24,267 nt of DNA from Candidatus Bathyarchaeota archaeon (lineage in GTDB: Archaea > Asgardarchaeota > Lokiarchaeia > Sigyniarchaeales > Sigyniarchaeaceae). Positions 13,516 through 21,268 of the stretch are shown here, piece after piece. A program made the translations under genes and the position numbers. Position 1 is the stretch's first letter. The number at the start of each line of letters is the position of its first letter. Under the pieces are notes generated by a model. It searched no databases. It was not told the origin of the DNA and was given only the letters and a program-made list of their open reading frames with translations. The stretch spans positions 1 to 24,267 of the forward strand of contig WJJB01000470.1 of the NCBI GenBank assembly GCA_014729935.1, written 5' to 3'.

Positions 13516-14685
13516 ATGGCGAGACTCATGGGAACCAAGGCAGTGAAGGTAGAAGCAATTGATGCCCAGCGCACGAAGGAGACACTGCTCGATCTTGGCA
13601 TCATCGACAAGACGCGAAAACCAATGAAGGATGATGGAAAGGTACTCTTTCCCGTGGACGATGCACGGCTTGATGATATCTCCATCCTATCACGCGATGG
13701 TATTTCCTTTGAAATCGTCGAAGGTGGATGCCCCCCCAATGATAGCCATCGGGGGAAACGCCTCGTGGATCTCCTCGAAGGTGAGATTCCCGGCGAGCTC
13801 CTAGACCTCGTTCCGACATCTTTCAATATCATTGGCAAGATCATGATCCTGGAGATCGATCCCGCGCTCCATGACATGGCACCTGTAATTGCCAAGGCTT
13901 CAAGGCTCCTTCACCCGCGGCTCGAAGCAATCTACTTGAAGCTCACCGGCAGGATCGGCACGTACCGCACGAGGGATCTCGAGTTGATCTGGGGGAAGGA
14001 AGATCCCGTGACGATCCACGTGGAAAATGGGTGCAGGTTTCTCGTGGACGTGACCCGCACGTTCTTCGATCCACGGCTTGCCAGGGAACACGAACGCCTT
14101 GTTTCCAGGATTGCCCAGGCTGGTTTCGAGCCCGCGACCATCTTGGATCTTTTCTGCGGCATCGGTCCCTTTTCCATCCCCCTGGCACTACTCGATCAAG
14201 ACTTGGAAATCCACGCGGTGGATATAAACCCCGTAGCCATTCATTTACTCGATCGGAACGTGGACTTGAATGGTGTTAATCCTGAACGAATTACCCATCG
14301 AGCCATGGATGCGCGCGATTTCATGCGAGAGGCGTCCGAAGCCAATATCTCCTTCGATCACGTCATCCTGAACCTTCCTGGCACCTCCCACCTGTTCTTG
14401 GAACACGCGGTTCATCTCTTGGCTCCTCGAGGCAGGTTGTATTGGTACACCATTGCGCCCGACTTCACGGGGAAGAAGGAATCCCGGGGGATATCGATGG
14501 AAGGTGCCCTGGCACGGTTGAAAGCCCTTGACCTGGATGGAAACAAGGAAATCCCATCTCCTTGCACGAAAGGCATGGCACTCGCGACGACACTCGGTTT
14601 GCACGTTGCCATGGTGACCCGGGTCAAGGCATACGCGCCATACAAGTACACCTATTGCATCGAGCTCTCTCATTCGAAGGGATGA
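13516..14685 (+). CDS. trm5: tRNA (guanine-N1)-methyltransferase Trm5
   Basis: The 389-residue product has an N-terminal D1-like region (residues about 6-55: K-A-V-K-V-E-A-I-D-A-Q-R, then a V-L-F-P-V-D strand) and a middle RNA-recognition region. The class I methyltransferase core follows: L-D-L-F-C-G-I-G-P-F near residue 210 (SAM binding), A-V-D-I-N-P-V-A, and catalytic-loop N-L-P-G near residue 286. Trm5 transfers methyl from S-adenosylmethionine to N1 of G37; archaeal members also initiate wyosine synthesis on tRNA-Phe. The N-terminal D1 domain suggests a Trm5b-type protein. ATG 13516 was chosen because GGAGGG (13506-13511) sits just upstream; the ATG at 13504 overlaps that site. The 3' end overlaps the convergent DUF371 gene by 16 bases. 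Confidence 0.9.
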   Translation: MARLMGTKAVKVEAIDAQRTKETLLDLGIIDKTRKPMKDDGKVLFPVDDARLDDISILSRDGISFEIVEGGCPPNDSHRGKRLVDLLEGEIPGELLDLVPTSFNIIGKIMILEIDPALHDMAPVIAKASRLLHPRLEAIYLKLTGRIGTYRTRDLELIWGKEDPVTIHVENGCRFLVDVTRTFFDPRLAREHERLVSRIAQAGFEPATILDLFCGIGPFSIPLALLDQDLEIHAVDINPVAIHLLDRNVDLNGVNPERITHRAMDARDFMREASEANISFDHVILNLPGTSHLFLEHAVHLLAPRGRLYWYTIAPDFTGKKESRGISMEGALARLKALDLDGNKEIPSPCTKGMALATTLGLHVAMVTRVKAYAPYKYTYCIELSHSKG

Positions 14686-15101
14686 AGAAATACCATGATT
14701 CGCTTGGCGGGGGATCGAAACCACGCGATGGTTTCCGCCGATAGGTCCCGTGCAGCCTTGTCGCATCGCACCAGCACGGTCCTGTCACAGGTGAAATCAC
14801 TCTTCCTGAAAACCATGTCCGTTTCATGGGTGAGCTGCAAATCGGGATGGCCGTGTCCCGTGATGGTCTCCAGCAGGTCGTTTCCCCCTCGTATTTCCAC
14901 CAAGAATTTCTTTCCCTCGCGTAATGCATCCCTTGTTTGCTTCGAAAATTCAGCGGGTGCCAAGCTTGCATTGATTCCCACGATGCAGTTCCCGCTAGGA
15001 GTCAGGTAATTATCCTTCGTGAATTCCAACGTCGTGGCATGCGTGGCACTCACCAAGTCATGTCCCGACACCGTGAACTGCTCGAGCACCGGTCCCATCA
15101 T
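14670..15101 (-). CDS. DUF371 family protein
   Basis: This 143-residue protein carries the DUF371 pattern: V-S-G-H-D-L-V-S-A-T-H-A-T-T-L-E-F-T, Y-L-T-P-S-G-N-C-I-V-G-I-N-A, G-H-G-H-P-D-L-Q-L, M-V-F-R-K-S-D-F-T-C-D-R-T and R-C-D-K-A-A-R-D-L. DUF371 is a small, mainly archaeal family of unknown function. The conserved His, Cys and Asp positions hint at ligand or metal binding, but nothing is established. Two ATGs in tandem (15101 and 15098) follow an AGGAAGGA ribosome binding site. It lies 44 bases downstream of the DUF4130 gene on the same strand, so it may end the radical SAM operon. Its end overlaps trm5 convergently. Confidence 0.82.
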   Translation of the reverse strand: MMGPVLEQFTVSGHDLVSATHATTLEFTKDNYLTPSGNCIVGINASLAPAEFSKQTRDALREGKKFLVEIRGGNDLLETITGHGHPDLQLTHETDMVFRKSDFTCDRTVLVRCDKAARDLSAETIAWFRSPAKRIMVFLHPFE

Positions 15102-15145
15102 TGCCAGTCAATCCTTCCTACCGGTGGTGCATACAAAAAACTTGG

Positions 15146-16045
15146 CTAACGATCCTTGAAATCAAGGAGGGATTTCTGGCGAGAGGATGTGTCCCCCAGG
15201 ACCGTCCTTGCCTCGATGCTATTCCTGCCAAAATGCTCCAGGAGGTATTTCTTGCCGATCATCTGCAATGCGTACCGGTAATTCTTCCGGGTGCCGACAT
15301 CCTGGGAGGAATAGAATGCATTCCACAATTCCTTGAATTTGGCATCATTCTTGTCCATGGTTACCTTTCCATGAACGGTCTGGCATCCAGTGGCGCACGT
15401 GGCAGCAAGTCGCGGCAGGATCTCCTCGTAGAAGGTCGCGTTATCCCTTGCACCAACCAGCATGAGACGCGTGCTGGATCTCGCCAGTCGCATCCTGCGA
15501 AAACAGGTTGGATCCATGGGATATGCCCTCATCCATTCGAAGGTTCCTGCCATGTCTCCCTTTGCCCGGTCTATGCTCCTTGGATGGTCGTCCTGGGCTT
15601 GGTTTCGTGCCACAGGTTCAAGATCATGCTTGGAAGGAGAGAAGCATCCCGCGCGAAGCGACTCGTTCCAGGTGATGATGGAATGGGTGGAGAGCCGCCG
15701 CGAGAAATGCCTCCCGATGAGATCCATGATCACGTGTCGGGAGCGGTACGTTCCCAACAGCAATGTGTCGGTGATTGGAATGAGCCGGATGTATCCCTTG
15801 AGTTTGTGGCATTCGTTGCGAACTTCGTTGCATTTTTTTAAGATGCCAGGATGATGCAGCCGGAGCTGGTCTATCAGGGCATGCTTGCCACGTAATCCAT
15901 CAAAATAGGAATCGGGATGTTCTCGGAGCGTCTCGTGCCTTGCGGCAAACGCGAGTATCTTTTGGATGCTCTTCAAGCCAAGCACGAGTTCATCCCATCC
16001 TCCCGGGGAGCTTATGCTGTTCCAACCAATCGTCCAAGCGGGCAT
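15146..16045 (-). CDS. DUF4130 domain protein (partner of COG4277 radical SAM protein)
   Basis: The 299-residue product contains the DUF4130 core. R-N-E-C-H-K-L-K-G-Y-I-R-L-I-P (residues about 75-90) is followed by Y-R-S-R-H-V-I-M-D-L-I-G-R-H-F-S-R-R-L and then I-I-T-W-N-E-S-L-R-A-G. DUF4130 proteins are regularly encoded beside COG4277 radical SAM proteins and are annotated as probable DNA metabolism or repair factors, though the reaction is unknown. The second half (residues about 165-299) includes a Met/Arg-rich segment and a helical region, F-K-E-L-W-N-A-F-Y-S-S. Its ATG at 16045 lies inside the upstream gene, overlapping its 3' end by 56 bases, which implies tight coupling. Confidence 0.8.
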   Translation of the reverse strand: MPAWTIGWNSISSPGGWDELVLGLKSIQKILAFAARHETLREHPDSYFDGLRGKHALIDQLRLHHPGILKKCNEVRNECHKLKGYIRLIPITDTLLLGTYRSRHVIMDLIGRHFSRRLSTHSIITWNESLRAGCFSPSKHDLEPVARNQAQDDHPRSIDRAKGDMAGTFEWMRAYPMDPTCFRRMRLARSSTRLMLVGARDNATFYEEILPRLAATCATGCQTVHGKVTMDKNDAKFKELWNAFYSSQDVGTRKNYRYALQMIGKKYLLEHFGRNSIEARTVLGDTSSRQKSLLDFKDR

Positions 16046-17225
16046 GACGCCACCCGTTCACTTTGATGAATGGCATGGCTCGCTTGGTCACCGCTCCCAA
16101 TGATCGTAACATGGACATGCTTGTCACTGGCGTGCCATGCTTCCTGAGGGTCACGATCCGCTTGGCAGTTTTCGGGCCGATTCCCGGAACCCGGAGCAGG
16201 TCATCACGATTGCATTCGTTCACGTCCACCGGGAATCTCTCGGAATAATGGTCGATGGCGTAACGTAATTTCGGATCGACGGCAAGGGACAAGTTCTCTC
16301 CCTTCCCTGGCAAGATATCCTGCAACGGGAACCGGTACACCCGTAGTAACCAATCAGCCTGGTACAGCCGGTGTTCCCTCAGCAAGGGGGCAGGTGGTTC
16401 CTTGGCAAGCGGACTGCCCGTCACGGGACTGAACGCGGAGAAGTACACCCGTTTCAGGTCAAATGAGCGGTAATGCCTGGCAGTCTCCTGCAGGATCTCG
16501 TGATCGGTGGCGTGATTTCCTCCCACGATGATCTGAGTGGTGAGTCCCGCGGGTAATGCATCTTGCCGGTGGAAGCCGTGCATCCATGATAACCGGGTGA
16601 GAATGTCTGACATGTAATCCTTCGTGCTGCATATTTCCGAGAGATGTTGCTTGCCTGCTGCCTCGACATTGAGCGATAGCCTATCAGCATGCCGTCCCAA
16701 GGCCCTGATATCTGAAAGGGACGCCCCGGGTAGAACCTTCATGTGCATGTACCCCCTGAAATGATGCTTTTCCCTCAACGACCTTGCAATTTCGATGAGG
16801 TCGTGCATGGATTCATCCACGTTTCTGCAGATGCCAGAAGAGAGAAATAAACCCTCCACGTAATTGCGCTTGTAAAATTCCATGAATAAGTTGACAAGCT
16901 CGTCGGGATGGAACGATAGGACCTTCCGGAAACCCTTGCAACTCGTGGCATTCTGGCAGTAATAGCAATCATTGGTACAGGCATTGGAAACTAGTACCTT
17001 GAAGAGCGCAATGCACCTGCCATCGCTGGTATAGGCATGGCAGCAGCCTGCTGGCAATCGATAACCGATGGTGGCATTTCCACGTGGATTGCCGCTGGTG
17101 TTCCTTTTAGATTCCCGCTTGGACACAGCGCTGGCGCTCACGCTCGTCGATGCACAAATGTCATGCTTTGCCGATGTCCCGAGGACATGTAACTTCGTCG
17201 TGATGCTTGACACGGGTACCACCAT
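15990..17225 (-). CDS. Putative DNA modification/repair radical SAM protein (COG4277)
   Basis: The 411-residue protein opens with the family's L-H-V-L-G-T-S-A-K-H-D-I-C-A-S segment. C-C-H-A-Y-T-S-D-G-R-C follows (residues 61-71), then the radical SAM cluster motif C83-T-N-D-C87-Y-Y-C90 binding a [4Fe-4S] cluster. Y-V-E-G-L-F-L-S-S-G, G-Y-M-H-M-K-V-L-P-G-A-S and A-D-R-L-S-L-N-V-E-A-A follow. The C-terminus carries a helix-hairpin-helix, L-L-R-V-P-G-I-G-P-K-T-A-K-R (residues 343-356), a common DNA-binding element. COG4277 is predicted to act on DNA; its substrate is not known. The DUF4130 partner overlaps its 3' end. The promoter is unclear; no strong TATA box is visible in the 240-base divergent gap. 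Confidence 0.9.
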   Translation of the reverse strand: MVVPVSSITTKLHVLGTSAKHDICASTSVSASAVSKRESKRNTSGNPRGNATIGYRLPAGCCHAYTSDGRCIALFKVLVSNACTNDCYYCQNATSCKGFRKVLSFHPDELVNLFMEFYKRNYVEGLFLSSGICRNVDESMHDLIEIARSLREKHHFRGYMHMKVLPGASLSDIRALGRHADRLSLNVEAAGKQHLSEICSTKDYMSDILTRLSWMHGFHRQDALPAGLTTQIIVGGNHATDHEILQETARHYRSFDLKRVYFSAFSPVTGSPLAKEPPAPLLREHRLYQADWLLRVYRFPLQDILPGKGENLSLAVDPKLRYAIDHYSERFPVDVNECNRDDLLRVPGIGPKTAKRIVTLRKHGTPVTSMSMLRSLGAVTKRAMPFIKVNGWRHARLDDWLEQHKLPGRMG

Positions 17226-17427
17226 GCTCTTGAAGGATGCTTGATGTGGTAACTACATTTCCTGACATGAAATTGGTGGTTGAAAAGGGATCAGGGTGCA
17301 TGGAATTTCTATACCACGAGATCGCATTCAAGCCAAACCAAAGCTAGGAGGTTCTTTACGATTGCATACCCCCACGAGCCGGCACATGCATCACCATCGC
17401 GCAATGGAAGTCCCATCGTGCATTAAT

Positions 17428-17437
17428 GATTTATAGG
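17428..17437 (+). promoter_or_regulatory. TATA box of the longin-like protein gene
   Basis: GATTTATAGG at 17428-17437 predicts initiation near 17458, leaving a leader of about 10 bases before ATG 17469. This fits a leaderless or near-leaderless mRNA without a ribosome binding site. Confidence 0.6.
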
Positions 17438-17468
17438 TCGCATCGGTACATCCAGCTTGAAACCGGCA

Positions 17469-19370
17469 ATGGTCACCATCCACTCAGCGATCATCATTCA
17501 TCTCGAGTTGCAAGAAGTCATCTTCTACGGTGTTCTTGATGAAGGAAACGCCCTTGACGAGACGCAATTGCAAACCATCTTCGAAACTGGCAGGCAATTA
17601 TTGATTGGCGAGGCAAGGCTGGTGAATGTTGGTCGCTCCCAGGCGGTCTTGTCCAACCATGAAGACATTCTTGCCTGCCTGCATGTTGGAGATGCAACTG
17701 GTACCGGGGAACGCCTTGTCCAAAAACTGGTAGCACGCATGGGAAAAACCTTCAAGCGCAAGTACCAGGCAGATATCGACGAGCTGGGAGGGATGCAAGG
17801 TGATCATCTTTCCGGTTTCAGCAGTTTTGCCACGGACCTGTCCGAACTCTTGGAAACCTTCATGAAGGAATCGTCCAGCCAAAAAGCTGCATCCGCATCC
17901 GCCACGGGTTCTGGCAGCGATGGGAAGGATGCAGGACAATTCACCTTCGCGCCCGAGGGCGGGCGGGAGCCGGCAAGAGATGCTGGTGAGGAACCAGGTA
18001 GGAATCTTGGCGGCACAGCAGGGCAAGGTGCTCCCGGCACTGGAGAAACTCCTGCAGGAAGCGTGGAGAGATTTCCTGGTGGCAAGGTGCCACCTGAAAT
18101 GCGAGACGAGGTTCTCTTCCAAGAATATCAGGAGATTGCAAATGTTTACAACGTGGAAATGGTAGATAACGTTATATCAACCATCAAGGTGTTCGTGTAC
18201 TACAATATCGGGAAGCATCACGAGCTTCTCGTGGATTTCAGTGATTTTCCATGCAAGCCAGAAATTACCCTGCCACTCGGATGGCGGTTCATCCTGGACT
18301 CGTCTCCCCTGCATGCGAATTGGGATGCCGCCAATCCTCCCAAGGTGGTGGATCTCGTGGCAGAGATTGAAGCCCTCTTGCAAGAAATGGCACCGCCCGA
18401 TACCAGTGAAAGCAACGTGGGTGCGGCTATTGGGGACAATGCGGGAGGGGATTCGGCATCATCCCTGCTAGCCGACAGGTTGTTCCAAAAATCGGGTAGG
18501 GAGGATGAACCTGCTACTGCGATGCCACCGACACCGGATGCAACCCCCACCATCATCGAAGGGGACATGGGTGCCCGGACCCCCTTGCGGCAAATGATCG
18601 ACGCAGGAAGGGAAGAAGAATCCATCCCCCAGGGAAGCCAACCGATCATCTTGCAGGACGAGGTGCCTGATGCCATCTATCAGGAGTCCACGGGGCCAAG
18701 TGAATCGCCGGTGCACTCGCAAGACGATGCCGTCGAGGGACCAACCCATGCTGGAATGGATGGAATGGCGGGGGGCCAAGGTGCGCGACAGGCAGGCACT
18801 GGCGGGGTTGATGGAGTTGATGGCAATGGAGCAGGCTCCACACTTGGATCCTCCACGAGTCCCTTCAAGATCAAGCCCCGGTTCAGGATAGACGGGATGG
18901 AGATCGGCACGGGGAGCACCACGGAACCCCAGGACCTGGATCCGATGGAACCACCTGGAAGCAACCCTCCTGAAGATCCACCCACTGGCAACGGCGGCAC
19001 TCCAAGCATTCCAAGTGACGGGAACGATGCAGGGCGCGCGCGAGGGGATGATGCATCCAGCAAGCGCTCATCTGTCCTCGTGCCCGCCGTGGAAGAGATA
19101 CACGATTTCTCGCCAGTGAACGTCGTGAAAAAACCTGATCTTTCCCCTGCAACTGGACAGGCGGGGGGGGCAAACGGTAGGAAATCGGTCTCACCATCGC
19201 AACCGGCAGGGAAGAAAGCGAACGGCAAGGGTGCAACCGGTAAGGATGATGGTGGCGGTGATTTACCCTTCGCGTGGGGTGGTGATGAAGATGGGGATGA
19301 GAGTATGGAGATCAAGCCTCGTCGGGAGATCGAGGATTTCGATTTCAAGATCAAGAAGATCGAGGATTGA
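17469..19370 (+). CDS. Longin-like + E2/RWD-like protein with long disordered, motif-bearing tail
   Basis: The 633-residue product does not match a named family that I recognise. Residues 1-130 (MVTIHSAIIIHLELQEVIFY, later L-V-Q-K-L-V-A-R-M-G-K-T-F) look like a longin domain. Residues 131-205 are a Ser/Ala/Gly/Pro linker. Residues about 210-307 (E-Y-Q-E-I-A-N-V-Y-N, L-L-V-D-F-S-D-F-P-C-K-P-E-I-T-L-P, L-H-A-N-W-D-A-A-N-P-P, then a helix) suggest an E2/RWD-like fold without a catalytic cysteine. Residues 308-633 are low complexity, rich in Gly, Pro, Asp, Ser and Glu. They contain islands of conserved-looking charge and hydrophobicity: I-K-P-R-F-R-I-D at 468-475, E-I-H-D-F at 543-547, I-K-P-R-R-E-I-E at 615-622 and E-I-E-D-F at 620-624. 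ATG 17469 agrees with the TATA box; TTG at 17457 is less likely. An adaptor role is inference. Confidence 0.7.
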   Translation: MVTIHSAIIIHLELQEVIFYGVLDEGNALDETQLQTIFETGRQLLIGEARLVNVGRSQAVLSNHEDILACLHVGDATGTGERLVQKLVARMGKTFKRKYQADIDELGGMQGDHLSGFSSFATDLSELLETFMKESSSQKAASASATGSGSDGKDAGQFTFAPEGGREPARDAGEEPGRNLGGTAGQGAPGTGETPAGSVERFPGGKVPPEMRDEVLFQEYQEIANVYNVEMVDNVISTIKVFVYYNIGKHHELLVDFSDFPCKPEITLPLGWRFILDSSPLHANWDAANPPKVVDLVAEIEALLQEMAPPDTSESNVGAAIGDNAGGDSASSLLADRLFQKSGREDEPATAMPPTPDATPTIIEGDMGARTPLRQMIDAGREEESIPQGSQPIILQDEVPDAIYQESTGPSESPVHSQDDAVEGPTHAGMDGMAGGQGARQAGTGGVDGVDGNGAGSTLGSSTSPFKIKPRFRIDGMEIGTGSTTEPQDLDPMEPPGSNPPEDPPTGNGGTPSIPSDGNDAGRARGDDASSKRSSVLVPAVEEIHDFSPVNVVKKPDLSPATGQAGGANGRKSVSPSQPAGKKANGKGATGKDDGGGDLPFAWGGDEDGDESMEIKPRREIEDFDFKIKKIED

Positions 19371-19413
19371 ACCGCATCTTGGCAAGGCATGGGCTGGTTT
19401 CCTCGAGCTTGCA

Positions 19414-19438
19414 TTTATATAGACACGAGCTAAATATA
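19414..19438 (+). promoter_or_regulatory. Tandem TATA boxes before the membrane protein gene
   Basis: TTTATATAG (19414-19422) and CTAAATATA (19430-19438) both match archaeal TATA elements. They would give leaders of about 75 and 60 bases before ATG 19521. ACCCTC (19465-19470) and GAGGGT (19486-19491) could form a weak hairpin in that leader. GGGTGA at 19507-19512 is the ribosome binding site. Confidence 0.55.
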
Positions 19439-19520
19439 CAAGTCGTATTGCGAGCCATGTGACCACCCTCGGATCCTTGTATCATGAGGGTCGAGAAACG
19501 CGTGAATGGGTGAACCCTGA

Positions 19521-20846
19521 ATGCAAAAGGAGAATGATCTTGGAGGGAATATAACGGTGCTCGAGAACAGCGAGGCTTTATGCGCGTACCACCTGAACAT
19601 GGAACGGGTTCGATTGGGTCGATTCTGCTTGGTAACGCTCTTGGTAACCTTGGTGATTTCCTTGCCTTTAGCCATCTTGTTACCGAATAACAAGGAGGAA
19701 GCCAGACTCGCACTGTTTCTCTTCATGGATATCGTTGCCCCGCTGGCATTATTAACCATTTACGGTTACATCGTGAGCTTCAGGACGAAACAACTCACCA
19801 TCGACAGGCGTGATCGCTTGCTGGACTTGGAAATCAATTACAAGTTCTTCACGAAGCAATTGCAGTTCAACTTCGACGAGATTGCCGCGTTCTCGCTTGA
19901 ATCTGAACCCCAAGGACCACCCCCTGGCGTTCGCGATTATAACAGGCTGGGATTCGTGACATTGACCATGCTCCTGGGAAATGGGAAAAACATTCGTATT
20001 CTCAGCGCCTCTGGCCACCGCTTCCAAATCGATGACGCTAAGATGCTGGAAAGAATGCTGGTCTCTGCCGTGTTTTTCGGCGAGCAGCGCTTCATCACCC
20101 GGGTGACGGAAAAGCTCAGGATCCTCAACCAACCTGGTGATTTCGATGGGATCACCCAGTTCGAGATTAGCCTCCTCAAGGACGGCGCGAGAGCCGGGAT
20201 GATAGTGGGATTCCTGCTGCTAGTGATCCTTGCCTACCTGTTTGCATCGATTGGGTTTGGCTTAACCTTCATTATTGATACGACGGGTTTCGGAAGGATA
20301 TTCTTCCCGATTGTACTGGGAGTCACCGGTGCCATTTGCCTGCCAATCCTGCTTGTGCCGGCTATCCGGTACCGGGTGAGCCGCCGGAACTCCAAGATCA
20401 TCACGATCGATGAGAATCAAGGCTTGCTTGTTATTAACCAGACCAACAGGAGAAAATCCACCACCATGGACATCATGGATATCAAGAAATTTTCCATGAA
20501 GTACCGGCGCCGGATCATCCAAAACAAGAATACCACGAACGTGATTTATGATTACTTCCCGACGATCATCACCAACGAGGGATCGTTGACGGTGTACAAG
20601 TCAAACCGTTTCTCCGAAGCCAATAAGGTGATCTTGCTCTTGGCCATCACCGTGAAACACACCAAGCGAAAACTCTCGGGGGAAAAGGTGGAATCATTCC
20701 CGCCGTTGATCTTCGAGAACGTGTACGCGAAGCTCGATGAAGATTCTCCCGAGATGCGAGAAACGGGTGAGATGGATGATGGGCATGAGGATGAAAAGCC
20801 CTCATTCTTGGCCACTGGAGACAGGGAATTCCCGCCATTCAAATAG
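19521..20846 (+). CDS. Membrane protein with duplicated 2TM + PH-like unit
   Basis: This 441-residue protein has four hydrophobic spans: about 35-55, 63-85, 226-253 and 259-283. Each pair is followed by a soluble beta-rich region (about 86-200 and 284-385). The two regions align by eye. K-Q-L-T-I-D-R-R-D-R-L-L then D-E-I-A-A-F-S-L-E in the first matches S-K-I-I-T-I-D-E-N-Q-G-L-L then M-D-I-K-K-F-S-M-K in the second, so the protein looks like a tandem duplication. The strand pattern and position after paired helices resemble bacterial/archaeal PH-like (bPH) membrane proteins. No signal peptide is seen, and the acidic C-terminal 40 residues look disordered. Function is unknown. It follows the longin-like gene on the same strand but has its own promoter candidates. 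Confidence 0.78.
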   Translation: MQKENDLGGNITVLENSEALCAYHLNMERVRLGRFCLVTLLVTLVISLPLAILLPNNKEEARLALFLFMDIVAPLALLTIYGYIVSFRTKQLTIDRRDRLLDLEINYKFFTKQLQFNFDEIAAFSLESEPQGPPPGVRDYNRLGFVTLTMLLGNGKNIRILSASGHRFQIDDAKMLERMLVSAVFFGEQRFITRVTEKLRILNQPGDFDGITQFEISLLKDGARAGMIVGFLLLVILAYLFASIGFGLTFIIDTTGFGRIFFPIVLGVTGAICLPILLVPAIRYRVSRRNSKIITIDENQGLLVINQTNRRKSTTMDIMDIKKFSMKYRRRIIQNKNTTNVIYDYFPTIITNEGSLTVYKSNRFSEANKVILLLAITVKHTKRKLSGEKVESFPPLIFENVYAKLDEDSPEMRETGEMDDGHEDEKPSFLATGDREFPPFK

Positions 20847-21176
20847 TGAATTCCATCCAAGTCACCCGATTACTGGCTGCATGACTTGCCGCCGGTTCAT
20901 GGTGGTCCATTGATCCAAGCCGCATAGCCATCCACCTGCCGATGGCCTGTTGTTCATGAACGCGCGGGATGAAACGAGAGATCGAGCCCCATGTGATGGT
21001 TTCCAACCCGTGACCACCCGCTCGAGCCATGCAAGGTCGCAGGATGCCAAGGTGCACCGGACATCGCCCCTGGATACATCCCGATATCCGGCACCAACCC
21101 GCTCCCACCACTCGCGAAGTGTCCTTCCTCCCCTTGCAGGTCCCCCGCCTCAAAATGCTTTTATTACCAAGAGGCA

Positions 21177-21187
21177 AATTATAAAAC
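21177..21187 (+). promoter_or_regulatory. TATA box upstream of the first roadblock-like gene
   Basis: AATTATAAAAC predicts initiation near 21205-21210, which would put the hairpin at 21206-21241 at the extreme 5' end of the transcript. A second TATA-like TCTTTTAATC (21243-21252) would give a leaderless start instead. Confidence 0.5.
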
Positions 21188-21205
21188 AATAGATCATTGG
21201 TTTAC

Positions 21206-21241
21206 CACGGAGCCGGCGCGCGTCAGTCATGCCGGTCCGTG
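21206..21241 (+). promoter_or_regulatory. Strong hairpin in the leader of the roadblock-like gene
   Basis: CACGGA (21206-21211) pairs with TCCGTG (21236-21241), and CCGGC (21213-21217) pairs with GCCGG (21231-21235), with G21212 bulged. The result is eleven base pairs with a 13-base loop. It is followed within two bases by TCTTTT, so it could be an attenuator or terminator-like element. Confidence 0.6.
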
Positions 21242-21268
21242 ATCTTTTAATCGAGTCGTGCATGTATC

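Larger units (their letters stand above)
20847..21268. other. 422-base gap without a convincing protein gene
   Basis: Frames here are Arg/His/Cys-rich and lack ribosome binding sites. GCCATC (20926-20931) and GATGGC (20940-20945) form a six-base-pair hairpin. On the minus strand, AATAAAAGC near 21158-21166 is TATA-like and would start an RNA near 21135, reading leftward through about 290 GC-rich bases. I could not match that RNA to SRP RNA, RNase P RNA or a tRNA. The right end holds promoter elements and a hairpin for the downstream gene. Confidence 0.45.

Noticed and set aside
13269..13562. Plus-strand 97-codon open frame over the tRNA-Arg
   Set aside because: It reads straight through the tRNA gene and its intron and into trm5 in another frame.
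17238..17290. Second C/D box-like pattern in the divergent gap before the longin-like gene
   Set aside because: Only the first TGATG and one CTGA fit; the internal C' box and the final D box are absent.
20847..21160. SRP 7S RNA or RNase P RNA
   Set aside because: Neither the SRP S-domain motif (GTCAGG...GGAAGG) nor RNase P conserved regions (GGAAA.TCC, ACAGAA) is found on either strand.
20839..21189. Minus-strand 116-codon open frame
   Set aside because: The composition is Arg/Cys/His-rich, there is no ribosome binding site, and it overlaps the promoter of the downstream gene.
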